Assembly (NCBI GenBank): GCA_045660325.1
Contig: JAZRDO010000019.1
Location: 65,261-129,260 of the forward strand
Direction: 5' to 3'
Length of the DNA stretch: 64,000 bases
Source: SVTX01 sp045660325
Lineage (GTDB): Bacteria; Bacillota; Clostridia; Oscillospirales; CAG-272
Position numbers and translations under genes: made by a program. Positions within the stretch are counted from its first letter, which is position 1. Each line of letters begins with the position of its first letter. Positions 8,109-17,661 of this stretch are shown here, piece after piece. The notes beneath the pieces were generated by a model that did not search any database, was not told where the DNA came from, and saw only the letters and a program-made list of their open reading frames with translations.

Positions 8109-8848
8109 GTTGCTGCTCGCACAAGAAGAGGGTCTGGGCAAAACTCCCCCGCGCCGCAGAGCATAAAAAGGCCTCTATTTATCCCTCCTCCGCGCAGTTT
8201 CCTTCATTTTTATTTATATATTATATATACGCGCGATTACATACAGAGTACAGAGCACATAATAATAGATTAAACAGGGAACCGTTATCATCAAATTTTT
8301 ACCCTGCGATCCTCTTGCCTTCGGGATTTTGGGCAATACTTCTATATGAGCCCGTGTTCATTTTACACTTTGCACAAGCTTTTATGAACAATGACGAAAA
8401 ATGCAACCTCATTTTTAACTTTTGGTATATCTAAAAAGAGAAATTCCGTATAATCCACATCAAAAACGTGACTGAAACCCCTGATTTTGCATAATATATT
8501 GTTAGATCACCGGGTCTTATGCATAATATCTTCCACAAAAACAGGAAATTACACAAAAAATATACGTTTTTTGCAAGTTTTTGAATTTTTTCTTGCAAAT
8601 GTCTTTTTTGCACTAAAATTTAGCCACTTTGTAAAAAAAGAAACTTTATAGATTTAAATTTGTTCATTATGCACTCAAGAGGGCGAACATTGTGTATTTT
8701 TGTAAAGTTAGAAGACACAAAACACCTATTTTTATACAAAGAGACGCACAATAAATGTATGCAAAAAGAATAAATATTCACCCTGATGAATATTTATCAA
8801 ATTCTTATAAAAAAATTAAGATTTTTTTGAAAAAATTTTAAAAAAGAC
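8109..8848. other. AT-rich intergenic region without a supported gene
   Basis: About 740 bases with no frame that has a ribosome site and plausible composition; an open frame at 8027-8434 has low-complexity, non-protein-like translation. Visible structure: two direct copies of GCATAATAT about 34 bases apart near 8488 and 8521, and an 11-base inverted repeat at 8770-8797. Probably upstream control sequence of the peptide transporter plus decayed sequence. Confidence 0.6.
8770..8797. promoter_or_regulatory. palindrome upstream of the peptide transporter promoter
   Basis: Perfect inverted repeat ATAAATATTCA/TGAATATTTAT with a 6-base loop, ending 51 bases before the -35 box of the binding-protein gene. 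It could be an operator. An AT-rich hairpin terminator is less likely because no T-run follows. Confidence 0.35.
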
Positions 8849-8877
8849 TTGCAAAACTAAAAATATTGTGATATAAT
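8849..8877 (+). promoter_or_regulatory. promoter of the oligopeptide transporter operon
   Basis: TTGCAA at 8849-8854, 17-base spacer, TATAAT at 8872-8877. It is followed by a leader of about 100 bases with a strong ribosome site (AAGGAGG) eight bases before the binding-protein ATG. Confidence 0.8.
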
Positions 8878-8983
8878 AGTCGCACATATTATTCGATGGG
8901 TTGGTTTTGAAGAGAATTATACACACGAATAAAATAAAAAAAGCCTTTAAGAATAAGGCGAAACACACAAGGAGGTTCTTGCT

Positions 8984-11593
8984 ATGAACAAGAATATCGC
9001 AAGAGTTCTCAGCTTGGTTATGGCGATCCTTATGATCGCTGGCACATGTGTTGCATTGGCATCCTGTAAGGATCCCAACGCAGGCAAAGGCCCCGACGCT
9101 GCAACTCAGAAGACTTACACTTACAAGTCCGGTACAACAGCACTTGGTACCGCTTGGAACCCTCACAACTGGGAAACAAACGCTGACAACTCCATGCTCA
9201 GCTACATCTCTTCCCCCTTCGTTGACATGTCCATTAAGGACTCCGTTAACGGCGTTTACCAGTGGGTTTATGAAATGGCTACAGCAGTAACTGACGTTAC
9301 AGCTACACACCAGGCAGATCTTACAAAGTACAACGTTACTCTTCCTAAGAACGAAGACGGTAGCATCAAGGCTGCTGACGAAGTTACAGAAGGTTTCGTA
9401 TACGAGATCAAGCTTAACCCCAACGCAGCTTGGGAAAACGGCGTTAAGATCACAGCTGACGACTACATCTACTCCATGGAAATGCTTCTCCACCCCAAGT
9501 TCAGAAACTACAGAGCTAACCTTTACTACGCAGGTGAATCCGCAGTAGCAGGTGGCGCTAAGTTCTACAACTCTGAAGCTCCCATCTACTCCGTAGTAGT
9601 TCCCGCTTACGGTCAGGAAGATACTCCCGACTACTCCTTCGACGTAACAGCAAAGCCTGTATACATCAAGCTTGATGCTACAGATATGACATTCTCCGGC
9701 TATTCCTTCTACGAGATCAAGAACGACTACGGTTACATCCGTGACGTTAAGGACGAAGAAGGTAACGTAGTAGTTCCCGGTGCTACATATTATAACGACC
9801 TTTCCAAGGAAGCTAACGCATTCGGTTACGTTAAGGTAACAGAAGCTAACAAGGAAAAGGTTCTTACAATCATGGACCAGTACTGCTCCGCTTTCAAGCT
9901 TTCCATCTACAACGAAGACGGCTCCGTAAACGAAGAGTTCTTCAAGGAATTCCTCTTCTACTTCACAGAAACATACGGTGAAAAGGTTGACTACGATCAG
10001 GTTGGTTGCTACAAGGTAGACGATTACACAATCATCTACGTTTGCCAGCAGTACCTCGACCTCAACTACTTCCTTACATCTCTCACATCCACATGGCTCG
10101 TTTACAAGCCTCTCTACTCCGGTGAGAACGATGAAAAGATCGACAAGTCCGGCGAGCTCTGGACAACAGACTACTGCACATCTCTCGAGACAACAATTTC
10201 TTACGGTACATATAAGATGACTTCTCTCCAGGATGCAAAGCAGGTAATCTTTGAGCAGAATGAAAACTGGTACGGCTTCGAAAAGAACGAAGACGGCACA
10301 CCCAAAAAGGACGAAGAGGGTAACCTTATCTCCTACACTAACTTCCTCGTTGACGGCAAGAACGTTCGTCAGTACACAACAACAAAGATCGTTATCGACG
10401 TTATGACTGAGGACGCAATGAAGAACGCGTTCCTTAAGGGCGAGCTCTCTGAGTGGGCTCCTTCCGCTGATGAGCTTTCTCAGTACGCTATGTCCGACAA
10501 GCTCGTTCAGGTTGATGAGACATACACAATGTCCTTCTTCTTCAACACAAACGTTGAAACCCTCAAGAACATGGATACAGCAAAGGGCAACGTTAACTCC
10601 GTAGTTCTTTCCAACTACAACTTCCGTAAGGCTATGTCCCTTGCAATCGACAGAGCAGAGTTCGTAACAGCAACAGCTGGTTACAAGCCCGCGTTCTCTC
10701 TTATGAACAGCCTCTACCACTACGACATTTACGAGGATCCTACATCTTCTTACAGACAGACTGAAGAGGCTATGCAGGCAATCGTTAACCTCTACGGCGT
10801 TGAATACGGCGCAGACAAGGAATACAAGACACTTAAGGAAGCTCACGACAAGATCACAGGTTACAACCTCACAGAGGCCAAGAACCTTATGGCAACAGCT
10901 CTCACAGAGCTCGTAGAAGCAGGTCTTTATACAGCAGGTCAGCCCATTAAGATCCAGATCGGTTGGGCTAAGGGCTCTCTTACATCCGACGACAACAAGC
11001 AGGTAGCTCTTCTTAACAAGTTCGTAAACGCAGCTCTTGAAGGCTCCGGCTTCGGCGAAATCACATTCGAAGCAATCGGTAACATCAACGACCGTTATAA
11101 GGCAGTTCCCGAAGGCGACTACGCTATCGGTTACGGCGCATGGGGCGGCGCTGCATTCTACCCCTTCAGAAACATGCAGGTTTACTGTGATACAGTAGAG
11201 TACAAGGGCCAGATCAACGAAATGGGTTGTTGGGATCCTTCCAAGACAGATCTTACAATCAACATCAACGGCGAAGACGTTACAATGACATGGCAGGATT
11301 GGTCCAGAGCTTGCTCTACAGGCGAATACGCAACAGCTGACTTCGATACAAAGCTTAAGATCACAGCTACAATGGAAGAAGAGTTCCTTAAGTTCTACTA
11401 CAGAATTCCTCTCTGCGGTACAACTATCGCTTCTCTTCTCACATACCAGATGGAATACTACACAATGAACTACAACATTATGTACGGCTTTGGTGGTCTC
11501 CGTCTTATGAGCTACAACTACGACGATGCAGCGTGGGCAGCAGAAGTTGCTGACATCATCGCAGCAAACGGTCAGCTCGACTACGCAGGTTAA
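8984..11593 (+). CDS. oligopeptide ABC transporter substrate-binding lipoprotein (enlarged)
   Basis: An 869-residue extracellular solute-binding protein of the OppA/DppA family (SBP_bac_5). The N-terminus is a lipoprotein signal with lipobox L-A-S-C (Cys28). Family features include W-E-N-G-V-K-I-T-A-D-D near residue 150 and F-R-K-A-M-S-L-A-I-D-R in the C-terminal half. Family members are usually about 500-600 residues, so roughly 250-300 extra residues are present. Codon use is strongly biased (for example ACA for Thr, few rare codons), as in the ribosomal protein genes here, implying high expression. First gene of the operon with two permeases and two ATPases; a stable hairpin follows the stop codon. 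Confidence 0.9.
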   Translation: MNKNIARVLSLVMAILMIAGTCVALASCKDPNAGKGPDAATQKTYTYKSGTTALGTAWNPHNWETNADNSMLSYISSPFVDMSIKDSVNGVYQWVYEMATAVTDVTATHQADLTKYNVTLPKNEDGSIKAADEVTEGFVYEIKLNPNAAWENGVKITADDYIYSMEMLLHPKFRNYRANLYYAGESAVAGGAKFYNSEAPIYSVVVPAYGQEDTPDYSFDVTAKPVYIKLDATDMTFSGYSFYEIKNDYGYIRDVKDEEGNVVVPGATYYNDLSKEANAFGYVKVTEANKEKVLTIMDQYCSAFKLSIYNEDGSVNEEFFKEFLFYFTETYGEKVDYDQVGCYKVDDYTIIYVCQQYLDLNYFLTSLTSTWLVYKPLYSGENDEKIDKSGELWTTDYCTSLETTISYGTYKMTSLQDAKQVIFEQNENWYGFEKNEDGTPKKDEEGNLISYTNFLVDGKNVRQYTTTKIVIDVMTEDAMKNAFLKGELSEWAPSADELSQYAMSDKLVQVDETYTMSFFFNTNVETLKNMDTAKGNVNSVVLSNYNFRKAMSLAIDRAEFVTATAGYKPAFSLMNSLYHYDIYEDPTSSYRQTEEAMQAIVNLYGVEYGADKEYKTLKEAHDKITGYNLTEAKNLMATALTELVEAGLYTAGQPIKIQIGWAKGSLTSDDNKQVALLNKFVNAALEGSGFGEITFEAIGNINDRYKAVPEGDYAIGYGAWGGAAFYPFRNMQVYCDTVEYKGQINEMGCWDPSKTDLTININGEDVTMTWQDWSRACSTGEYATADFDTKLKITATMEEEFLKFYYRIPLCGTTIASLLTYQMEYYTMNYNIMYGFGGLRLMSYNYDDAAWAAEVADIIAANGQLDYAG

Positions 11594-11618
11594 TTAAATT
11601 TTAAGATTTGATTAAATT

Positions 11619-11654
11619 TTGCAAGCATTGGGGGTAAAATCCCAATGCTTGCAA
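11619..11654 (+). promoter_or_regulatory. intercistronic hairpin between binding protein and permease
   Basis: Perfect 14-base stem (11619-11632 with 11641-11654) with an 8-base loop and no T-run. It probably stabilises the upstream message or partly terminates, so that the binding protein is made in excess, as known for maltose-type operons. The function is inferred from placement. Confidence 0.6.
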
Positions 11655-11722
11655 CTTTCGGTATTTAGCCGAAATCAAATTTTTTAAGATTATCGGCGAA
11701 AATAACTGAAAAGGAGAAAAAA

Positions 11723-12688
11723 ATGGCAAAATACGTATTAAAAAGAGTATTGCTGATGCTCTTTACATTATTTATCATCACAACGATTTGCTTCGTATTC
11801 GTAAGACTTTTGCCCCCCAACCTTCCCGAAGGTGGCACAGCAGCTCAGGCAGAAGTTTACAAGCAAAGATTCGAGGCGCTCGGATACTACGAGCCCATTC
11901 CCGTACAATACGCTATTTATCTTAAAAATATCGTTACAAAATTCGACTTTGGCACGTCCTGGTTTGTAGATAGACAAACCGATGTAACGGAGCTTCTCTT
12001 CAACAGAATGCCTCCTACAATCATGGTAAACCTTTACTCGCTTATATTCTCGACGCCTATCGGTATAGCGCTGGGTATATTGGCTGCAATTAAGAAAAAT
12101 AAGTGGCAGGACCACGTTTTAAGTACACTCGTAATGGTATTCGTATCGGTACCCTCATACGTTTACGCGTTCCTTGTACAGTATATATTCTACTTTAAGC
12201 TCGGATGGCTCCCTCAGACTGTCTACTCGCTACACGATGCAGGCGGCAGCTGGTTTACAGGAAAGATGTTCGTAAGTATGATCCTTCCCGTTTTGGCGCT
12301 TTCCTTCGGTTCAATCGCAGGACTTTGCCGTTTCACAAGAGCCGAGCTTACAGAAACACTTACGTCCGACTACATGCTCTTGGCTCGCACAAAGGGCTTG
12401 ACACGCGCTCAGGCAACAATACGCCACGCGCTCAAGAACGCGATGGTTCCGATCCTCCCCTCCATTCTTTCGGGCTTTATCGGTATTATCGGCGGTTCCA
12501 TGGTTATTGAACAGATCTTCTCGATCCCCGGCGTAGGCGATCTCTATCTTAAAGCTATTATGATGAGAGACTACGACCTCTTTATGCTTGACACGATCTT
12601 CTACACGTTCGTAGGCTTGCTCTCGGGTATCGTTATCGACTTGAGCTACGGATTCCTTGATCCGAGAATCAGAATGGGAGAAAAGTAA
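11723..12688 (+). CDS. oppB: oligopeptide ABC transporter permease, OppB type
   Basis: A 321-residue polytopic membrane protein of normal family length. It begins with the typical M-A-K-Y-V-L-K-R-V-L-L-M and carries the BPD_transp_1 loop E-A-like signature in the segment R-T-K-G-L-T-R-A-Q near residue 225, which contacts the ATPase. It ends with the usual Y-G-F-L-D-P-R-I-R motif of OppB/DppB. Ribosome site AAAAGGAG. One base separates its stop from the OppC start. Confidence 0.93.
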   Translation: MAKYVLKRVLLMLFTLFIITTICFVFVRLLPPNLPEGGTAAQAEVYKQRFEALGYYEPIPVQYAIYLKNIVTKFDFGTSWFVDRQTDVTELLFNRMPPTIMVNLYSLIFSTPIGIALGILAAIKKNKWQDHVLSTLVMVFVSVPSYVYAFLVQYIFYFKLGWLPQTVYSLHDAGGSWFTGKMFVSMILPVLALSFGSIAGLCRFTRAELTETLTSDYMLLARTKGLTRAQATIRHALKNAMVPILPSILSGFIGIIGGSMVIEQIFSIPGVGDLYLKAIMMRDYDLFMLDTIFYTFVGLLSGIVIDLSYGFLDPRIRMGEK

Positions 12689-12689
12689 T

Positions 12690-14309
12690 ATGAATAAGAT
12701 CCAAAATATTAATAATATCCCCGCTGAAAAGTTCGAATTCGCGAACAAAGATGAAAGAATTTTTGACGCAAAGTTCTCGGACAAGCCCATTGGCTACTTT
12801 AAGGATGCTTTCATCAGATTCCGTAAAAACAAGGCTTCTATCGTAGCATCCATTATTATCATTGCAATCATTTTGTTTGCAATTATCGTTCCTTTCTTCA
12901 ACAAGACTGAAACAGGCACAAAGCTCGACCCGTTTTATGAGTGTATGGGACCTTACGTTCCCGAGCTTGCTGACTTAGGTATCCTGAACGGCTCTGCCGC
13001 CAGACAGCCAGGCTACAAGACTCTTATTTTCGACTATGCTATCGGTATCGGCGCGCAGCAGTTGTCCTCCGATCCCGTAAACTTCAAGGAAGCCGCTCTT
13101 GCAGACAACGAATACCAGGCGGTTATCACTCCGTTTGACAAGCTTGATCCCTCAGGCTCAAAGTTCAATACTACCTACAAGATCAAGATGAACACCTATC
13201 TCGAAAAGGGCTTTGTATACCGCGAAGTAGAACAAGCTGAATTAGCTAAGATAATTCAGTGGCAGGAGGAAACGGGTATTCAGGTTATTTATCCTTTGAT
13301 CGACACTCAGACGGATGATCCCGAAAGCTCAACAGGTGCTCACTATTGTATGCCCAATTACATTAACGACCCTAACTACTGGTACAAAATGGATGCTAAG
13401 GGCACACCCGTTGATGAAAACGGAAAAGCATACAAAATCGACGCTTCCAATCCTGCCGAGTGGGATTTCAAGCTTACTCCTAACTACAAGACGGATGAAA
13501 ACGGCGACCTCGTTTACTACGAAAAGGTAGGCGGAGGTACTGCTGAAACGTCTCAGCGTAGAATCCGCGTACTCTACTATAACTATTATCAGTACCTCAA
13601 CGGTATGGAGCCCAGCTTCCTCTTCGGTACTGACTCTCAGGGCTACGACCTCGCATACAGACTTGCTATAGGTATCAGACTTTCTCTTATCCTATCCGTT
13701 GTTGTATCCGTAATCAACTTCATTATCGGCGCTATCTACGGCGCGATCGAGGGCTACTACGGCGGAACCGTGGATATTATCATGGAAAGATGCGCTGAGA
13801 TCCTCGGCGGTGTTCCGTTTACGGTCGTTGCTACGCTGTTCCAGATGCACCTTGCCGTTAAAGTGGGCGCTATCCCCAGCTTGATATTCGCGTTCATCCT
13901 TACAGGCTGGCTTGGAACTGCGCACCTTGTAAGAACCCAGTTCTACAGATTTAAAAATCAGGAATACGTTATGGCGGCGAGAACTCTCGGCGCGAAGGAC
14001 AGAAGAATTATCTGGAAGCACATCTTCCCGAACTCTCTCGGTACTATCGTTACGTCCTCGGTACTCGTTATCCCCGGCGTTATCTTCAGTGAAAGTATGC
14101 TCGCGTTCCTCGGCATCGTTAACCTTGGCGGCGCTAAGATGACATCTCTCGGTACACTTCTTTCTGATGCAAGTAACATCTGGACAACGTATCCTCATCT
14201 TATGATTTTCCCTGCGATTGTTATTTCGCTTCTTATGATTTGCTTCAACTTGTTTGGTAATGGTCTCCGCGACGCGTTCAACCCGTCGCTCAGAGGCGTG
14301 GAGGATTAA
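12690..14309 (+). CDS. oppC: oligopeptide ABC transporter permease, OppC type, with large extracytoplasmic insert
   Basis: Start taken at 12690 because GGGAGAAAAG sits just upstream; an in-frame ATG at 12657 lies inside oppB without a site. The product is 539 residues against about 300 for the family. The first membrane helix is at about 48-70. The canonical motif before helix 2 (F-G-T-D-S-Q-G-Y-D-L) appears only at about 312, so residues about 72-298 are an insert on the outer face. The C-terminal half is normal, with the ATPase-contact loop R-T-L-G-A-K-D near residue 433 and the end D-A-F-N-P-S-L-R. The insert is rich in Tyr, Asp and Asn and has no recognised fold. Confidence 0.9.
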   Translation: MNKIQNINNIPAEKFEFANKDERIFDAKFSDKPIGYFKDAFIRFRKNKASIVASIIIIAIILFAIIVPFFNKTETGTKLDPFYECMGPYVPELADLGILNGSAARQPGYKTLIFDYAIGIGAQQLSSDPVNFKEAALADNEYQAVITPFDKLDPSGSKFNTTYKIKMNTYLEKGFVYREVEQAELAKIIQWQEETGIQVIYPLIDTQTDDPESSTGAHYCMPNYINDPNYWYKMDAKGTPVDENGKAYKIDASNPAEWDFKLTPNYKTDENGDLVYYEKVGGGTAETSQRRIRVLYYNYYQYLNGMEPSFLFGTDSQGYDLAYRLAIGIRLSLILSVVVSVINFIIGAIYGAIEGYYGGTVDIIMERCAEILGGVPFTVVATLFQMHLAVKVGAIPSLIFAFILTGWLGTAHLVRTQFYRFKNQEYVMAARTLGAKDRRIIWKHIFPNSLGTIVTSSVLVIPGVIFSESMLAFLGIVNLGGAKMTSLGTLLSDASNIWTTYPHLMIFPAIVISLLMICFNLFGNGLRDAFNPSLRGVED

Positions 14310-14312
14310 GGT

Positions 14313-16475
14313 ATGGAAAAGATTCTTGAAGTTAAAAATTTAAAGATATCCTTCCGTACCCAGTCCGGTACGCTGAAGGCTGTTAGAAATATTTCCTTTG
14401 ACTTAATGCGCGGCGAAACACTCGCTATCGTTGGTGAGTCCGGCTCAGGTAAGTCCGTTACGTCAAAGGCTATCCTCGGCATCCTCGCGGGTAACTCCAT
14501 CATCGAGGGCGGTGAGATCCTTTACGACGGTAAGGATCTTCTCAAGATCACCGAGGAGGACATGCACAAGATCCGTGGAGACAAAATCTCCATGATCTTC
14601 CAGGATCCGCTTTCTTCTCTTAACCCCATCGTTAAGATCGGTAAGCAGATCACAGAAGCTATGCTTCTCAAGAACAAGGCAACAAGAAAGATGTCTCGCG
14701 TAGAGTTCAACTCCTTGTTGGCTATACTCAAAAAGAATATGATCGAGGCCCGCGGCGCAGAGGAGGCACAGAAGATCTCCGATATGATCAAGGCATTCGA
14801 CCAGTTCAATATCGCGGCTATCAAGTATGAAACCGCATACTCCTATTCGAGAAACAAGGCGGAGGAGACCATCGTTGACCTTGAAGACCTTCTTTTCTAC
14901 ATTGAAAAGAAGCAGAAGATCAACTACAGGGACAGACTCAACCTTCTTCTCAAGAACCTTCCCGACATCAAGAACGAGCTTCTTACACGCGGCTTTGACG
15001 TACAGCTTGCTGACGTTATCGTATCCGCGAAGAGCAGCGAGGTTAAGGCGGGTATCGCAAGCGGCGATCTTCAGCCCCTCACCGACGTTCTCACAACTGC
15101 GCTCAATCTCCTCAAGGAAATTTGCGCGGCATCCAAGCCTAATTTCTTTAGCCTTGGTTACTATATGACAAAGAATCCCGCAGCTAAGTTTGATGGCTCC
15201 ATCGAAGAGATGAATGCTGTTACTGAGGCGGCTCTTGAATCCGAATTTATGGCTGAATTCCGTGAATACGAGAAGGATGCCATCAAGAACTCCTTCTATC
15301 AGTCCCTCGCGGGCAAGAAGGCAACTCTTGAAGTGCTCGCAGCTGCAAAGGAATTCTTCTTGGCAGGCGAGTTCACAAAGTCCGCGGCTTACAGCAAGGA
15401 AAAGGAAGTTTCCATGATCGTAAACGCGTCCATCGACAGACTCCTTCCCGTAAAGGACAGCGTGGCTTACACGTTCTCCGTTGCGCTCAAGGCGGCTATC
15501 GACACTTACTTTACACAGCTCAAGAAGAACGATAAGGAAATCGTTCGCTTCGAAAAGCAGACAAAGAAGAGAGATGCTCTCATCGCAAGAGGCAAGAAGA
15601 TCGACTGGAAGGTCGTTCCCGCTTCCGTAATTGAGAAGGAAGAGCTTATCTCCGATATCGTAAGTATTCTTGAAAGAATCGAGAAGAAGTATGCTCAGGA
15701 CATCGCTTCCGCTGACTCAACGAATTTCGATGCGCTTGCTGCAAACCTTGTTGCATTCTTCAGAGAAAAGGCGTCTTCCGTAGTTTACAAGCTCACAAAG
15801 AAGATCGCAAAGGAAAAGGCAATCAAGCTTATGGAAGAGGTAGGTATCCCCGAGCCCCGTATGCGTTATTACCAGTATCCCTTTGAGTTCTCCGGCGGTA
15901 TGAGACAGAGAATCGTTATCGCGATCGCTCTCTCCGCTAACCCCGACATTCTTATTTGTGACGAGCCTACAACTGCTCTTGACGTTACAATTCAGTCCCA
16001 GATCCTCGAGCTTATCAACAAGCTCAAGGAGGAAAGAAATCTTTCCGTTATCTTTATCACTCACGACTTAGGCGTTGTTGCTAATATGGCTGACAAGATC
16101 GGCGTAATGTACGCGGGTAAGATCGTTGAATACGGCAGTGCCGATGATATCTTCTACGATCCCCGTCATCCTTACACCTGGGCGCTCCTTTCGTCCATGC
16201 CCGACCTTGACACCAACGAAAAGCTTGAGGCGATCCCCGGAACTCCTCCGAATATGATCTATCCTCCTGTTGGCGACGCCTTCGCGGACAGAAATAAATA
16301 CGCGCTCAAGATAGACTACGAGCTTCAGCCTCCTATGTTTGAGATCTCTCCCACACATAAGGCTGCAACCTGGCTCTTGCATCCCAATGCACCCAAGGTT
16401 GAAACTCCCAAGGTTATTCGAGACCGTATTGCAAGAATGAAAAAATTAGGAGGTGCTCAGAATGGAGAACAATAA
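14313..16475 (+). CDS. oppD: oligopeptide ABC transporter ATP-binding protein, OppD type, with 370-residue insert
   Basis: A 720-residue ATPase against about 330 for the family. Walker A G-E-S-G-S-G-K-S is at 41-48, the Q-loop F-Q-D-P at 96-99, the signature F-S-G-G-M at 526-530, Walker B I-L-I-C-D-E-P at 546-552 and the switch His of T-H-D at 584. Between the Q-loop region and the signature, residues about 125-495 form an extra, Lys/Glu-rich, mainly helical domain with no nucleotide-binding motif. The C-terminal oligopeptide-transporter extension is present (residues about 640-690). All catalytic motifs are intact, so it should hydrolyse ATP. The stop overlaps the next gene by 14 bases. Confidence 0.92.
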   Translation: MEKILEVKNLKISFRTQSGTLKAVRNISFDLMRGETLAIVGESGSGKSVTSKAILGILAGNSIIEGGEILYDGKDLLKITEEDMHKIRGDKISMIFQDPLSSLNPIVKIGKQITEAMLLKNKATRKMSRVEFNSLLAILKKNMIEARGAEEAQKISDMIKAFDQFNIAAIKYETAYSYSRNKAEETIVDLEDLLFYIEKKQKINYRDRLNLLLKNLPDIKNELLTRGFDVQLADVIVSAKSSEVKAGIASGDLQPLTDVLTTALNLLKEICAASKPNFFSLGYYMTKNPAAKFDGSIEEMNAVTEAALESEFMAEFREYEKDAIKNSFYQSLAGKKATLEVLAAAKEFFLAGEFTKSAAYSKEKEVSMIVNASIDRLLPVKDSVAYTFSVALKAAIDTYFTQLKKNDKEIVRFEKQTKKRDALIARGKKIDWKVVPASVIEKEELISDIVSILERIEKKYAQDIASADSTNFDALAANLVAFFREKASSVVYKLTKKIAKEKAIKLMEEVGIPEPRMRYYQYPFEFSGGMRQRIVIAIALSANPDILICDEPTTALDVTIQSQILELINKLKEERNLSVIFITHDLGVVANMADKIGVMYAGKIVEYGSADDIFYDPRHPYTWALLSSMPDLDTNEKLEAIPGTPPNMIYPPVGDAFADRNKYALKIDYELQPPMFEISPTHKAATWLLHPNAPKVETPKVIRDRIARMKKLGGAQNGEQ

Positions 16476-17661
16476 TTCCGAGGTTTTGCTTCGCGTTGAG
16501 CATCTTTGCCAGTACTTTAAGGTTGGAAAGCGCGACTTCAAAGCTGTTGAAGACGTAAGCTTTGACATTAAGCGCGGCGAGGTTTTCGGCCTCGTTGGCG
16601 AGTCCGGCTGCGGTAAGACAACCACAGGTCGTTCCATCATTAAAATTTACAATTCCACATCAGGTAGCGTATACTTCAAGGGTCAGAGAATTTGCGCGGG
16701 AACTCGTTCCTACAAGGACGAGATCAAGGCTCTCAGAGCCGAGCTCAAGACATGCGAGCCCGAAAAGAAGGGAGAGATCAATGCAAAGATCAAGTCTCTT
16801 CAGCAGGAGATCGCTCTTGCTAACCACGACCAGAAGCATTGCGACCGCGACTACTCCAAAAAGCTCGTAGCAGAGCTTGATGAGCAGTATGCAAACGACG
16901 TTGCAAACGCTGAAGGCACTGAAGAGCTCAAGGCTATCAAGAAGAGATATAAGGTAAACAAGAGAATTGCTAAGAAGTCCAAGCTTGTTACAAAGATCCA
17001 GATGATCTTCCAGGACCCCGTTGCTTCTCTTAACCCCCGTATGACGGTTAAGGAAATCATCGCTGAAGGTCTTATCATCAACGGTATCAAGGACCAGGCT
17101 TATATTGACGAAAAGGTTTATGAGATCCTCGAGCTCGTTGGCTTGGTACGCGAGCATGCAGGACGTTACCCCCACGAGTTCTCGGGCGGTCAGAAGCAGA
17201 GAATCGGTATTGCAAGATCCATCATCATGAATCCCGATATGCTTATCGCCGACGAGCCCCTCTCCGCGCTTGACGTATCTATTCAGGCGCAGGTAATCAA
17301 CCTTCTCAACGAGCTTCGCGAAAAGCTCGGTCTTACAATCCTCTTTATCGCGCACGACCTCTCCGTAGTTAAGTACTTCTCCGACAGAATCGGCGTTATG
17401 TATTTCGGTAAGATGGTTGAGCTTGCATCCTCTGACGAGCTTTTCGCTCATCCTATGCATCCTTACACACGCTCACTTCTTTCCGCAATTCCTCTCCCCG
17501 ACCCGCACTACGAGAAGCAGAGAGTAAGAATCACTTACAATCCTATCGCAGAGCACGATTATTCGGTTGATAAGCCCTCTATGCGTGAGGTATTGCCCGG
17601 TCACTTCGTATATTGCAACGATGCGGAAGAGGCAAGATATCGCGAGGAATTCTCAAAGTGA
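16462..17661 (+). CDS. oppF: oligopeptide ABC transporter ATP-binding protein, OppF type, with helical insert
   Basis: Start at ATG 16462, eight bases after GGAGG; a GTG at 16453 would place the site too close. The product is 399 residues. Walker A G-E-S-G-C-G-K-T is at 46-53, the Q-loop F-Q-D-P near 183-186, the signature S-G-G-Q at 241-244 and Walker B near 261-266. Residues about 79-176, between the strand after Walker A and the Q-loop, hold a charged helical segment about 75 residues longer than in the family. This mirrors, in a different spot, the insert in OppD. Motifs are complete. The stop overlaps the GTG of the next gene (GTGA). Confidence 0.92.
   Translation: MENNNSEVLLRVEHLCQYFKVGKRDFKAVEDVSFDIKRGEVFGLVGESGCGKTTTGRSIIKIYNSTSGSVYFKGQRICAGTRSYKDEIKALRAELKTCEPEKKGEINAKIKSLQQEIALANHDQKHCDRDYSKKLVAELDEQYANDVANAEGTEELKAIKKRYKVNKRIAKKSKLVTKIQMIFQDPVASLNPRMTVKEIIAEGLIINGIKDQAYIDEKVYEILELVGLVREHAGRYPHEFSGGQKQRIGIARSIIMNPDMLIADEPLSALDVSIQAQVINLLNELREKLGLTILFIAHDLSVVKYFSDRIGVMYFGKMVELASSDELFAHPMHPYTRSLLSAIPLPDPHYEKQRVRITYNPIAEHDYSVDKPSMREVLPGHFVYCNDAEEARYREEFSK

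Noticed and set aside
8027..8434. Open frame of 135 codons downstream of tRNA-Glu
   Set aside because: No ribosome site, crosses a structured repeat and a terminator-like hairpin, and its translation is low-complexity and unlike a protein.
8816..10846. Long open frame (676 codons) on the minus strand
   Set aside because: It lies antisense to the highly biased binding-protein gene. The Cys/Val/Leu-rich translation is a by-product of that codon bias.
14685..15797. Possible intein in OppD
   Set aside because: The insert lies between motifs, not in a catalytic site, and has no Cys/Ser start or His-Asn end of splice junctions. It is charged and helical.
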